Shown: positions 25,442 to 35,340, counted from the stretch's first letter. The stretch: 64,000 nt of DNA from Paenibacillus woosongensis (GCF_009725165.1 NZ_WNZW01000008.1:62001-126000), one strand, 5' to 3'. A program made the numbers and translations. Notes: generated by a model from the sequence alone, not told the origin.

Positions 25442-25929
25442 CGTCCATCATCTCCACTTTCCCTATGAATGTCGCTCTTCTCTTTCATACCAGCCTCCAA
25501 ATGCTCATAGACCTGTTCAAGCAGCGAGGCCAACTGCTCCGTCTTCTCTTTTCCCAGGCGCTCGTACAGCTCCTTGAATCTGCGCGCTACATCCTCCTTG
25601 GCCTGCTTCGTCACAGCCTTTCCCTGCTCCGTCAGCTTCACTCTGACAACGCGCCGGTCCTCCTGGTCGTTATACCGGGTGACCAGCCCCCCGCGCTCCA
25701 GATTCTTGATGAGCTGGGTAATGGTCGGCGAGGTAACCTCCATCATGGAGCTAAGCGAGGAAACGGAGGAGCCTCTTTCATCCTGAGTACAACCGTACTG
25801 GATGCAGAGCAGCATTTTGATTTCGCTATTGTTCCATCCGCCAACCGCCATCTTGTGCCAGTCGGCACGGCGAAAACGGTGAAGCGCCTCAATAAGCCTC
25901 TGGGCTACCGGATCGTCGCCCATAATCAT
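25438..25929 (-). CDS. MarR-family transcriptional regulator
   Basis: A 163-residue MarR winged helix: SSLSSMMEVTSPTITQLIKN as recognition helix, then LERGGLVTRYNDQEDRRVVRVKLTEQG, the wing typical of the family. First gene of the exporter operon (ATGA overlap), with GGGAGTG before the ATG. Two direct repeats of TTAGTAYACCTA lie 40-67 bases upstream and are its likely operator. It probably represses the exporter until a drug ligand binds. Confidence 0.9.
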   Translation of the reverse strand: MIMGDDPVAQRLIEALHRFRRADWHKMAVGGWNNSEIKMLLCIQYGCTQDERGSSVSSLSSMMEVTSPTITQLIKNLERGGLVTRYNDQEDRRVVRVKLTEQGKAVTKQAKEDVARRFKELYERLGKEKTEQLASLLEQVYEHLEAGMKEKSDIHRESGDDGR

Positions 25930-25968
25930 GTAATCACTCCCTGCGCATTTATTTATACTATTTAATAA

Positions 25969-25996
25969 TTAGTATACCTATTTATTAGTACACCTA
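25969..25996. promoter_or_regulatory. Candidate MarR operator: tandem 12-bp direct repeats
   Basis: TTAGTATACCTA (25969-25980) and TTAGTACACCTA (25985-25996) are repeated 16 bases apart within the A/T-rich region upstream of the MarR gene. The second copy is followed by ATTA, giving partial dyad symmetry TAATTAG..CTAATTA. Confidence 0.5.
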
Positions 25997-26130
25997 ATTA
26001 TATTTCCGTCATTTTTCAAAGTCAAATATCTGCGGAGCAGCAATGTTATCCAATATGCAGACCGTAAATTTACGCGACGACGGCAGATGATGAGATCCAG
26101 AGCAGGAGTGTGACCGCGACCGTCACTTTA

Positions 26131-26312
26131 TAACGGATCTCACAAGCGCTATTCGTTTGAAAACAGCACCTGTCAAAGTGTAACGAATCTAGGGAGCGTT
26201 ATTTCATTTTTTCTGCACCAAGCAGAGGATAAATGGGCAAATAGAGTGGCTAGCAACCGTTAGGATTAAAATCACAGCAAATATGTACAAATAAGGTGGA
26301 TGAGATTCGTTA
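26131..26312. repeat. Four-unit 23-bp repeat cluster (forward, forward, reverse, reverse)
   Basis: Units at 26131-26153 and 26181-26203 (plus) and 26240-26262 and 26290-26312 (minus). Each starts TAACGG or TAACGA and ends TATT when read in its own direction, with a variable centre; starts in each pair are exactly 50 bases apart. Same family as the cluster at 63018-63200. The rest of the 26.0-26.54 kb gap shows no convincing gene. Confidence 0.8.
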
Positions 26313-26540
26313 GATCTGGTTAACAGTCAGCAGCAGCCGAATGCCGCCTCTTTCGAGTTGTCTTGTCTGGTGGGTTCATCCGCACGGACGAGACACCTGG
26401 CCTTTCACTACAAAATTTGCTTGAAAAGATGCACCGACAAGTCCCCCGATGTTTGCTTCCCTAGCGATCGTATAAGAAAAACGTCTGTCGACATACTCTC
26501 CAGGATGGTGCCGCTGAAAAAACTTATCGTTCCATAACCC

Positions 26541-26567
26541 AAAAAGACCCCGCCGCAGGCGAGGTCT
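26541..26567 (-). terminator. Intrinsic terminator of pdaA
   Basis: Minus strand AAGACCTCGCC and GGCGGGGTCTT pair (one G-U) around a TGC loop, followed by TTTTTGGG. Confidence 0.85.
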
Positions 26568-26586
26568 TAATCATGTATACTTTTGT

Positions 26587-27384
26587 TCAAAATGGCAGCT
26601 TAATTCCCTCCAGCTCAGGGAGTGCTCTGAATTCATAGCCTTGCCGCCTAGCCTCGTCGATGATGGACCCCAGCGCCTCCATGTTATCCTTTGATACCGA
26701 GTGCAGCAAAATAACGGCTCCCGGATGCAGCTGCCCAACTACCTTCTTGAACGCATAACCGCTTCCCTTCTGATCCTTCGTATCCCAGTCCTTGTAGGCT
26801 GCGGACCAGAAAACATTGGTGTAGCCAAGCTCTTTTGTAACGCGCAGCGTCCGTTCGTTAAAGATGCCTCGCGGAGGGCGAAGATATCCCATATCGCTCT
26901 GTCCAGTCAAAGCGACGATCTCTTTATTTACCCGTTCCAGCTCTTCCTTGATCTGTGCGTCGGAAATGGTCGTCATGTCCGGGTGGCTCCACGAGTGATT
27001 CGCGACGATATGCCCTTCGGCGGTCATCCGTTTGACGAGCGCAGGCTGATCTTTTACAAAATGCCCGGTAACAAAAAATATCGCCGGCACCTTTTTCGCT
27101 TTAAGCGTATCAAGAATCGGTGCCGTATAACCGTTCTCGTAACCATTGTCGAACGTCAGGAACAAATCCTTGCGTGAGGTATCGCCCAAAAAGATTGCGC
27201 CATGCTTATCGACGATCGGTTTAAATCCCTCCTCGTCGATAGAGGGAAGCTGCCCGCCCACGCTTCGCTTAAAGCCGAAATGATAAGGCCCGTCTGCTGC
27301 GGCCGAGGCCGAAGCTGCCGTCCCAACCGGCAGGACGCCCAGAAGACAGCATACCGCCATCGCCGTCAACAACGCCATTCTCAT
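26587..27384 (-). CDS. pdaA: PdaA-type N-acetylmuramic acid deacetylase (spore cortex muramic-delta-lactam formation)
   Basis: A secreted NodB/CE4 deacetylase of about 265 residues. A signal peptide (MRMALLTAMAVCCLLGVLPV) precedes the PdaA-specific YHFGFKRSVGGQLPSIDEEG, then LTFDNGYENG (motif 1, here TFDNGYE as in PdaA), HSWSHPDMTT (metal His pair), LRPPRGIFNE and LLHSVSKDNMEAL. PdaA removes the acetyl group from muramic acid residues during cortex synthesis, required for later germination. The ATG at 27384 is preferred because AAAAGGAGAG stands 8 bases upstream; the ATG at 27408 would put the RBS inside the gene. Confidence 0.92.
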   Translation of the reverse strand: MRMALLTAMAVCCLLGVLPVGTAASASAAADGPYHFGFKRSVGGQLPSIDEEGFKPIVDKHGAIFLGDTSRKDLFLTFDNGYENGYTAPILDTLKAKKVPAIFFVTGHFVKDQPALVKRMTAEGHIVANHSWSHPDMTTISDAQIKEELERVNKEIVALTGQSDMGYLRPPRGIFNERTLRVTKELGYTNVFWSAAYKDWDTKDQKGSGYAFKKVVGQLHPGAVILLHSVSKDNMEALGSIIDEARRQGYEFRALPELEGIKLPF

Positions 27385-27462
27385 CCTTGGTTCTCTCCTT
27401 TTTATCATGATAGGTCATTGTATTTTCAGCTGTATAGGCAAAAAATATGCATCCGTTCGCAA

Positions 27463-27512
27463 CAAATAAGGCTATCCCGCGCAGTCTAATGTATAGACTG
27501 ACAGAATAGCCC
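27463..27512 (-). terminator. Probable intrinsic terminator after the Gfo/Idh/MocA gene
   Basis: Minus strand GGCTAT...GATAGCC with inner AGTCT/AGACT stem, followed by TTATTTGTT. Confidence 0.6.
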
Positions 27513-27538
27513 ATTCAATATATCCTTATTTTAAATCC

Positions 27539-28588
27539 TTAGCCGCGGTGATCCAGGGGAAGCACCCGTCCCTGGGAGTGGCTCTCCATAGCCAGTTCGA
27601 TAATCCGTATCACATCACGGGCATCTTCGGCCGCGACAGGAGAAGGCTGTCCCGCGCTAATGGCATCTGCCAGCTTCCGGTAGAATGTTTCATAGCCCCC
27701 CGTCAGCGTCTCCACCGTTCCGCTTACAGCGAGGCCGCCGATATCGGTGGTCAGCTTGCCATAATTCGCTTCGTTATCCCGGCCCCAATTCTCATCGCCA
27801 GGGCCTGACCCTTTCCGTAGCTGAGCTTCCTGCGGGTCGAAGCCGTGCTTGATGAAGCTGCCTCGATCCCCGTGCAGAATGAAGCGCGGGCCTTGCTCCC
27901 GAACCAATGATCCGGAATGAAGGACGACCCGCAGGTTCGAATAGCCGAGCACAAGGTGAAAATAATCATTAGCCTTGCTGCCTTTGCGTTCCTTGCGCAA
28001 ATCCGCCCATACGGTGTTCGGTTTTCCAAACAGCGTCAAAGCCTGATCAATCAAATGCGAACCGAGATCATAGAGAATACCCGAGCCCGGTAAATCCTGT
28101 TCGCGCCAGCGTCCGGTCACTTCCGGCCGAAAGCGGTCGAAATGAGCTTCGTAGTACGAAACGCTGCCTAGTACGCCAGAATCCAGCAGGCGGCTAATGG
28201 TCAAGAAATCATTATCCCAACGACGATTATGATAAACCGTAAGCAGCAGCTTCTTATCCTTAGCAAGCGCAATCAAACGATCTGCTTCCGCCGAGCTATT
28301 CGTAAAAGGCTTCTCCACGACGACATGCTTGCCCGCCTCCAGCGCTTGGGCCGCATATTCATAATGGGTTAAATTCGGACTGGATACGACCACAAGCTGA
28401 ATATCCGGATCGCTCAGCAGCTTTTCTACATCCTCGTATACCTTCGCTTGGGGATAATTCCCCTTCACTTTAGCAGGCTGAGAAGATACGACCGCAGCGA
28501 GCGTCATACCTTCCGTCCGGTCAATAAGCGGAGCGTGAAATACGGAGCCCGATAAACCGAAACCGATAAGTCCTACCTGAATTGCCAT
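27539..28588 (-). CDS. Gfo/Idh/MocA oxidoreductase (scyllo-inositol dehydrogenase IolW-like)
   Basis: 349 residues. N-terminal Rossmann fold with VGLIGFGLSGSVFHAPLI, then VVVSSPNLTHYEYAAQAL and the EKPF motif (HVVVEKPFTNSSAE), which supplies the catalytic Lys. The C-terminal substrate domain has GSGILYDLGSHLIDQAL with the conserved Asp/His. It reads like Bacillus YvaA/IolW, an NADP-dependent scyllo-inositol dehydrogenase; the actual polyol or sugar substrate cannot be told. Standing alone on the minus strand. Confidence 0.85.
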   Translation of the reverse strand: MAIQVGLIGFGLSGSVFHAPLIDRTEGMTLAAVVSSQPAKVKGNYPQAKVYEDVEKLLSDPDIQLVVVSSPNLTHYEYAAQALEAGKHVVVEKPFTNSSAEADRLIALAKDKKLLLTVYHNRRWDNDFLTISRLLDSGVLGSVSYYEAHFDRFRPEVTGRWREQDLPGSGILYDLGSHLIDQALTLFGKPNTVWADLRKERKGSKANDYFHLVLGYSNLRVVLHSGSLVREQGPRFILHGDRGSFIKHGFDPQEAQLRKGSGPGDENWGRDNEANYGKLTTDIGGLAVSGTVETLTGGYETFYRKLADAISAGQPSPVAAEDARDVIRIIELAMESHSQGRVLPLDHRG

Positions 28589-28682
28589 TCCTGTTCCCCC
28601 TCTGTTTCAAGTTCCAATGATCGTTTGTTCAAATCGAATAATGCCCCTATTATACCATCGGACAACTCTAGCAGCACGATTA

Positions 28683-29573
28683 TTAAAACACCGTTGACAG
28701 CTCCGATTTGGCAAATGCGATCCACTCCCGGGTAGCAAACGACATATAGCGGTCATCGCGCCATATGATACCGAGCTTCCACGGGATGACGGGCTTCACG
28801 AGAGGGATGATCTTAACCCGCTTATTGTCGATCTCCCGGCAAATCGTCTCTGGAAGAAGTGTAATGCCCAGGCCTACGGCCACCATTTCACTGATTAAGT
28901 CCCATTGCGAGCTCTCATAGATAACATGCGGCTGAAATCCAAATCTGGCGCACTCGCCGATAATCCGGTCATGCAGCGTAAAGTCTTCCCGAAACAAGAC
29001 GAAGTCGTCCTGGGCCAGCTCCGCCAGCTCAACTTCCGTACGCTCCGCTAGCGGATGGGAGGGATGGACGACCAAATTCAGCTTCTCCTCCACGAATGGG
29101 AAGCTGCTTAATCCCTCATGCGTCGTCGGCAGGACGACAACGCCGACCTCCAGCGTGCCGGCGGCTACTTCAAGCTCTACCTTTTTCGCCCCGTCTTCAT
29201 ACAGCTGGATCGTAATATCTGGATACCTCTTATGAAATTGCCCGATCACCTTGGGAAAGAAGCTGGCGCCTACCATAGGGGGGAGCCCAATTCGGATATG
29301 CCCCTTCTTTAAATTACGAAGATCATCCAGCTCCGAGGTCAGGTTGTGGAACGAAGCGACGATCTGCTGAGCCTGTCCGGCAATAATCTGTCCGGCATCC
29401 GTCAACTCCACTCTCTTGCCCAGACGGTCGAACAGCACGACGCCAAGCTCGTCTTCCATCGCCTTGACCGCTTTGCTGATCGCCGGCTGCGTGATATATA
29501 GTGCACCTGCGGCTTTGGTGAAGCTGCCATGCCGGGCGACCTCGATTAAATATTGAAGCTGCCGAATATCCAT
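28683..29573 (-). CDS. cidR: LysR-family regulator, CidR-like
   Basis: 296-residue LysR protein: N-terminal HTH (MDIRQLQYLIEVARHGSFTK then AAGALYITQPAISKAVKAME) and a C-terminal co-inducer domain from about residue 90. It is divergent from cidA/cidB with 138 bases between starts, the same arrangement as Bacillus ywbI-ywbHG and Staphylococcus cidR-cidABC, where CidR activates the holin genes in response to acetate/overflow metabolism. Name rests on context and general similarity. Confidence 0.82.
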   Translation of the reverse strand: MDIRQLQYLIEVARHGSFTKAAGALYITQPAISKAVKAMEDELGVVLFDRLGKRVELTDAGQIIAGQAQQIVASFHNLTSELDDLRNLKKGHIRIGLPPMVGASFFPKVIGQFHKRYPDITIQLYEDGAKKVELEVAAGTLEVGVVVLPTTHEGLSSFPFVEEKLNLVVHPSHPLAERTEVELAELAQDDFVLFREDFTLHDRIIGECARFGFQPHVIYESSQWDLISEMVAVGLGITLLPETICREIDNKRVKIIPLVKPVIPWKLGIIWRDDRYMSFATREWIAFAKSELSTVF

Positions 29574-29711
29574 AGGTTCTAATAGTCCCCTTCATTATCG
29601 ATAACTTTTTGGAATAGTATACATTATTTATATTCATTTTACTCATGAAAGTAATTAATGTAACATTTTCATTACTAACTGAAAACAAACAATGAAAGGA
29701 ACCGGCTTCCC

Positions 29712-30092
29712 ATGAATAAATTACGTAACATCGCCTTGAGCGTGCTGCAAATCACTCTTTTATTCTTCATTTCGATGGCGATGAACCAGCTGGCCGGTAT
29801 GCTTCATTTACCTATCCCTGGGTCCATACTTGGCATTATCGTCATCTTTGCACTGCTCAAATTGAATGTCATCAAGCTGACCTGGATCGAACAAGGGGCC
29901 AATCTGCTTCTGGCCGAGCTGCTCCTGTTCTTCATCCCTTCCGCGGTCGGCATCATGAAATATATTCCGCTGCTGGAGAGTGACGGGGTTCGCATTCTAA
30001 TTGTCGTTATTTCCAGCACGTTCATCGTCATGCTAAGCTCAGGGCTCATTGCCTCAAGAATTACCAAACGAAGGGAGAGCAACGCATCATGA
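29712..30092 (+). CDS. cidA: CidA/LrgA holin-like protein
   Basis: 126-residue membrane protein with four TM segments; PIPGSILGIIVIFALLKL and LLLAELLLFFIPSAVGIMKY are the LrgA/CidA signatures. Affects murein hydrolase release and cell lysis and, in recent work on Bacillus and Staphylococcus, pyruvate/overflow metabolism. AAAGGAACC precedes the ATG. ATGA overlap with the cidB gene. Confidence 0.92.
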   Translation: MNKLRNIALSVLQITLLFFISMAMNQLAGMLHLPIPGSILGIIVIFALLKLNVIKLTWIEQGANLLLAELLLFFIPSAVGIMKYIPLLESDGVRILIVVISSTFIVMLSSGLIASRITKRRESNAS

Positions 30093-30775
30093 TCACCGGT
30101 CTATTCTGGCTGGCCCTTACGCTTATCATCTACGCGCTGTCCAAACGTTTGTATCAGGCCAAACCCAGCGTCTACCTGTCCCCGCTGCTGGTGACTCCGA
30201 TCGTGCTCGTGATCGGCCTAATGTGGGCGCATATTCCTTATGAGTCTTACAATTCAGGCGGCAAATGGCTTAGCGATATGCTGCAGCCTGCGACGATTGC
30301 CTTTGCCGTACCGCTGTACAAATATTATAACGTGCTTAAGAAGCATGCGGCGGTCATCATCGTCAGCGTCCTATCGGGCTCGATCGTCGCTATCATCTCT
30401 TCAGCCGTGTTAGCTGAATGGCTGCGCCTGGATCATCAGCTGGTCAGCAGCCTGATCCCCCGCTCCATCACAGCACCCATCGCAATGAGCGTATCCCAGG
30501 CCATCGGCGGGATTCCTAGCATGACAGCGATTTTTGCCGTCATTACCGGTCTGCTAGGCAGTATTATCGGGCCCTATGTATTGAAGTGGTTCCGTATCGA
30601 CAATGAAGTCGCCCGCGGCGTGCTGCTCGGTACCGGCGCCCATGGCACGGGAACCTCCAAAGCGTTCGAGCTTAGCTCCTTAACCGGAACGATATCCAGC
30701 ATCTCCATGATTCTCGCCGCTTTGTTTACGCTGGGAGCTGCTCCTGCCCTCATCACTCTATTATTCTATGGATGA
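30089..30775 (+). CDS. cidB: CidB/LrgB family membrane protein
   Basis: 228-residue LrgB family protein with about six TM segments; conserved RSITAPIAMSVSQAIGGIPS, TGLLGSIIGPYVLKW and LGTGAHGTGTSKAFEL segments are diagnostic. Partner of CidA, translationally coupled. A terminator follows at 30829-30859. Confidence 0.93.
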   Translation: MITGLFWLALTLIIYALSKRLYQAKPSVYLSPLLVTPIVLVIGLMWAHIPYESYNSGGKWLSDMLQPATIAFAVPLYKYYNVLKKHAAVIIVSVLSGSIVAIISSAVLAEWLRLDHQLVSSLIPRSITAPIAMSVSQAIGGIPSMTAIFAVITGLLGSIIGPYVLKWFRIDNEVARGVLLGTGAHGTGTSKAFELSSLTGTISSISMILAALFTLGAAPALITLLFYG

Positions 30776-30828
30776 GTACGAAGTATGTTAATTCTAGGGT
30801 TCCTCCAAAATTTATATAGATTCGATTC

Positions 30829-30859
30829 AGGCTTTGCCGGACGGCAAGGCCTCTTTTTT
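30829..30859 (+). terminator. Intrinsic terminator of cidAB
   Basis: GGCTTTGCC and GGCAAGGCC pair (one G-U) and are followed by TCTTTTTT. Confidence 0.85.
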
Positions 30860-30890
30860 CGCATCATGAACCTCTTCGTGTCGGCACACG

Positions 30891-30924
30891 TCAAAAGAGA
30901 CCGAGAGACGAGCTCTCGGTCTAA
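30891..30924 (-). terminator. Intrinsic terminator for the gene at 30983-31399
   Basis: Perfect 9-bp stem GACCGAGAG/CTCTCGGTC with a 5-base loop, followed on the minus strand by TCTTTT. Confidence 0.75.
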
Positions 30925-30982
30925 TCTGTGCAGATCGTGCAAAATCGTGCTGACTGGAAGGGAGGTTTCTACTCTGCCGAAG

Positions 30983-31399
30983 TTACGGAGCTGTAGCCAG
31001 CGCGCTGAATACAATCGGGCCGATGACTCTAGCTGTATTTGTAGCAGCCGCAACTTGTTCCACCGATAAAATGTAGTCATGCACCCCGGGAGCTACGTTC
31101 GAATCTACAGCTATCAATGTGGTGAGATTGACGTTCTCGAAATTCGCTTCAACAGCCTGTTCAGCGTAATAGATTTCGTGGCCGTCACGGAGAATACGGA
31201 ACAATACGCGGGGAATTCCCGTCAAGCCCTGTAGTCCCACTGTCGCCGTCAATTCGACCGTATTTACAGGCGCGTTGGCAGGAATGGAAACGCGCACCAG
31301 TGCAATGCCCTGGCCAGCCGGAGTTTGCGGCACATTAATTGCCGCTCCGTTGGTAATAGGGGTTGGCACATTTGTGACATGTTGAAGAAGCACTGCCAT
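30983..31399 (-). CDS. Small beta-rich protein, possibly a spore-surface (exosporium) protein
   Basis: 138 residues starting MAVLLQHVTNVPTPITNGAA. No signal peptide or TM segment. The sequence is rich in Val/Thr/Ala and predicts alternating beta strands (LVRVSIPANAPVNTVELTATV, split by turns; FENVNLTTLIAVD; HDYILSVEQVAA), reminiscent of jelly-roll proteins of the BclA C-terminal/exosporium type found in Bacillales, but no firm family match. The ATG at 31399 is chosen because AAAGGAGT is 9 bases upstream. Monocistronic with its own terminator. Function unknown. Confidence 0.6.
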   Translation of the reverse strand: MAVLLQHVTNVPTPITNGAAINVPQTPAGQGIALVRVSIPANAPVNTVELTATVGLQGLTGIPRVLFRILRDGHEIYYAEQAVEANFENVNLTTLIAVDSNVAPGVHDYILSVEQVAAATNTARVIGPIVFSALATAP

Positions 31400-31514
31400 A
31401 TTTCTATCAACTCCTTTCATGGAATACTACATATTATGAAGGAGCGATAGAATGCGATCGGGCGGCTATTCTAAGGATTTTGCTCATTTTTACGAGAAAG
31501 CTAGATTAGAAACG

Positions 31515-32495
31515 TCACATCGCCGGAACAGAGACCGGCTTGCCGCTTAGTGACGACTCGAGAGCTGCGCAGGTCACCGCCTGGGTGCGGACAGCATCCG
31601 CATAGTCAGAACGAATCCGCGATGCATCTCCTGTTCGCACCGCATGGATAAATGCGGCAGTTTCGGCGGCGTATGGATTGTCCGTGCTGGAATAGCTCGT
31701 GGACACTCCGTTGTTTTTGACCTCCAGCTTATCGGGATCCCATGCCAGGATGCCCTGCTCGGTGTAGAAGCTCAGGCCGATTTCTCCTACCGCCCCCGGC
31801 AGCACGCAGGTATTCGAGATATTGGCTATGGCTCCGCTAGAGAGCTTTAACGTGACCGTACCGACATCCGGAACCGTCACGCCTTCATGCTGCCCCTTCA
31901 CGATCCGATCGCCGTAGGCTGCATAGACTTCCTCCACCTCACCGGCGGTATAGCGCAGCAAGTCGACTAAATGCGTCGTCTGCTCGATGAACTGTCCGCC
32001 CGAGCCTTCCTGTTTTCTCCACCAGCCTACGCCAGGCATGCTGCCCATCCAGGCGCCAAGAGCCATGCCGATCGTTTGTCCTTGCAGGAGCTCCTTAAGC
32101 TGCGCAACCGACTGCTTGTAACGGAAATGGTATCCGACCGACGTCATGACGGGACTCTGGCGGAGCTGCTCCAGAATGCGGCGGGGACCATCCAAGTTGA
32201 CGCCTAGCGGTTTCTCTACAAGAAATGGAACTCCCCGGGCGATCAGTTCCGTCTCCACGCCCTCATGCGACATTGGCGGGATGCATAAATACACGGCATC
32301 CAGCCGCTCGCTGTCCAGCATGGCCGTCAAGCTGTCATAGCCCTTTGCGCCGGGATAGCGGGAAGCAAGCGCATTCGCTTTTTCCATGCTTGTCCCGCAG
32401 GCTGCTGCTACACGTACGCCCTCGGTTTCCGCTAGAATGTCCCCGTGCACCTTGCTGAACCAGCCTGTACCCACAACTCCGATATTCAAAGTCAT
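31515..32495 (-). CDS. Gfo/Idh/MocA oxidoreductase
   Basis: About 326 residues. Rossmann motif IGVVGTGWFSKVHGDIL, CIPPMSHEGVETELI and the catalytic EKPLG motif; C-terminal domain with EQTTHLVDLLRYTAGEVEEV. Probably an NAD(P)-dependent sugar or inositol dehydrogenase; substrate unknown. ATG at 32495 is preceded by AAAGGAGAG at 7 bases, favouring it over the frame opening at 32543. Divergent from gdhA with about 350 bases between. Confidence 0.83.
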   Translation of the reverse strand: MTLNIGVVGTGWFSKVHGDILAETEGVRVAAACGTSMEKANALASRYPGAKGYDSLTAMLDSERLDAVYLCIPPMSHEGVETELIARGVPFLVEKPLGVNLDGPRRILEQLRQSPVMTSVGYHFRYKQSVAQLKELLQGQTIGMALGAWMGSMPGVGWWRKQEGSGGQFIEQTTHLVDLLRYTAGEVEEVYAAYGDRIVKGQHEGVTVPDVGTVTLKLSSGAIANISNTCVLPGAVGEIGLSFYTEQGILAWDPDKLEVKNNGVSTSYSSTDNPYAAETAAFIHAVRTGDASRIRSDYADAVRTQAVTCAALESSLSGKPVSVPAM

Positions 32496-32716
32496 CGCTA
32501 TTCTCTCCTTTATCTGCTCTGGTATAGAGGATATCCGGCCCATTGCCGCATTAAATTTAAGCGTAACCGCTCTACCAATAAATCACAAGAATAAAAGCAT
32601 TCCGTTTAGAATGCCGGCCATTTGGCACATCCCTGTCACAATTTCGATCATCTTTTTCATTAAAACTATGTCATTTTTCATATAATAAAGTAATGAAGTA
32701 TCCTGCTAGTACCCCA

Positions 32717-32748
32717 AAGTTCATCTCAATATGGCATGAAGTTCATCT
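32717..32748 (+). promoter_or_regulatory. Tandem direct repeats upstream of the gdhA promoter
   Basis: AAGTTCATCT occurs at 32717-32726 and again at 32739-32748, 22 bases (two helical turns) apart, ending 10 bases before the -35 element. This is a classic activator geometry; a LysR protein such as the GltC-like product encoded nearby is a candidate. Confidence 0.55.
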
Positions 32749-32758
32749 AAATAAAGTT

Positions 32759-32787
32759 TTGTTTAGGAATGGATTACATATTACAAT
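32759..32787 (+). promoter_or_regulatory. Sigma-A type promoter of gdhA
   Basis: TTGTTT (32759-32764), 17 bases, TACAAT (32782-32787); start codon about 62 bases downstream. Confidence 0.65.
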
Positions 32788-32824
32788 TGATTCAGACAAA
32801 TCGTGAAAAAGAGAACACGTTTAA

Positions 32825-34228
<1,404 letters not shown>

Positions 34229-34273
34229 GGATGACGGAAGGTATTTAAACCAGCACAAACAAATAAAGCAAAC

Positions 34274-34326
34274 TAAAAAGGAGCTGTCCCTAAAGCAGAT
34301 TTCTCTGCCAGGGCGGCTCCTTTTTG
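34274..34326. terminator. Bidirectional intrinsic terminator between gdhA and gltC
   Basis: AAAAAGGAGC and GCTCCTTTTT enclose a second stem (CCCT/AGGG, GCAG/CTGC), with A- and T-runs that suit both convergent genes. Confidence 0.8.
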
Positions 34327-34352
34327 TCTTCCTTTTCTAAAAAAAACAGCAG

Positions 34353-35249
34353 CTAAGATCCGAAATTAGGCGCCATTTCTTTCAGGAAGTCATAGAACAG
34401 CTTTTCCGTAGGCGGCAGCTCCCGGTTCGCCGGAATGATCACTCCGACATCGCGCGTAACAAGCGGCTCCGTGATTGGCAAGGCCGTTATTGAATCGGGA
34501 AGATATTCGCCTAGCGCGATTTCCGGCAGCACCGTCAGGCCAAGGCCTGCAGAGACAAGGCCCTTGATCGCATCCAGATCGTCCCCCTCGAACGTCACCT
34601 TCGGCTTGAAGCCGAGATCGCCGCAGGCGTTCACGACGATTTCCCGCAGCACGAAGCCTTCAGGGAACAACACGAACAAATCATCCTTCAAATCGCTGAG
34701 CTTGACCGAGGGCCGGCCCGCCAATGTATGCTTGGCAGGAAGCAGCGCCTTAAATTTTTCCCGGAACAGCACCTCGACTTTGATTTGCGACTCGTTTTTT
34801 GGCACAGGGCCCATAATAGCGAGGTTCATATCCCCTTTGATTACGGAATCGACGAGCTCGCGGTACGAACCATGCTGCAGCTGAAAATGTACGGCAGGGT
34901 AGCGCTCCCGAAAGGCGGACACGACGCCGGGGATCATCTGGGACGCCAGGCTGCTTGGAAATCCGATCCGCACCGTCCCCCGCTCGGGGTCCAGAAACTC
35001 GCTGATCTCCTGACGCGCGTTATCCAGTACTTTGGTCAACTGCTCCATATGAGCGAGAAATAATTTGCCGATGGGGGTCAACTTTACCTTCCGGCCTTCA
35101 TGGATGAATAAATCGACGCCTAACTCGGACTCCAGTTTGAAAATCTGCCTGCTGACAGCGGACTGCGAGACATGAAGCGCATAAGAAGCTTCCGTCACAT
35201 GCTCCAGCTTCGCCACCTCGATGAAATATAAAATTTGCCTCAATTCCAT
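34353..35249 (-). CDS. gltC: GltC-like LysR regulator
   Basis: 298 residues. HTH MELRQILYFIEVAKLEHVTE and SQSAVSRQIFKLE, then DPERGTVRIGFPSSLASQMI, FVLFPEGFVLREIV, and DLDAIKGLVSAGLGLTVLPE, which follow Bacillus subtilis GltC closely along the whole length. GltC activates glutamate synthase genes; here its neighbour is gdhA, so it may control glutamate dehydrogenase in this organism. A CcpA-like cre lies 76 bases upstream of its start. Confidence 0.85.
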   Translation of the reverse strand: MELRQILYFIEVAKLEHVTEASYALHVSQSAVSRQIFKLESELGVDLFIHEGRKVKLTPIGKLFLAHMEQLTKVLDNARQEISEFLDPERGTVRIGFPSSLASQMIPGVVSAFRERYPAVHFQLQHGSYRELVDSVIKGDMNLAIMGPVPKNESQIKVEVLFREKFKALLPAKHTLAGRPSVKLSDLKDDLFVLFPEGFVLREIVVNACGDLGFKPKVTFEGDDLDAIKGLVSAGLGLTVLPEIALGEYLPDSITALPITEPLVTRDVGVIIPANRELPPTEKLFYDFLKEMAPNFGS

Positions 35250-35324
35250 TCCGCCGCTTCACCTCCGGGTTCCCATAGTATAGCCCTTATTATATAAGTT
35301 AAGCTGACAGAACAAAAGCAGGGG

Positions 35325-35340
35325 ATGAAAACGTTCTCCT
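35325..35340. promoter_or_regulatory. Candidate CcpA cre site
   Basis: ATGAAAACGTTCTCCT fits the cre consensus WTGNNARCGNWWWCAW at all but two positions. It lies between gltC and the xyloglucanase gene, about 75 and 390 bases from the two starts. The rest of 35250-35732 holds no convincing gene; a 64-codon frame at 35449 has no domain support. Confidence 0.45.

Noticed and set aside
26131..26312. CRISPR array
   Set aside because: Only four units, in inverted pairs with degenerate centres and 27-bp gaps; no cas genes.
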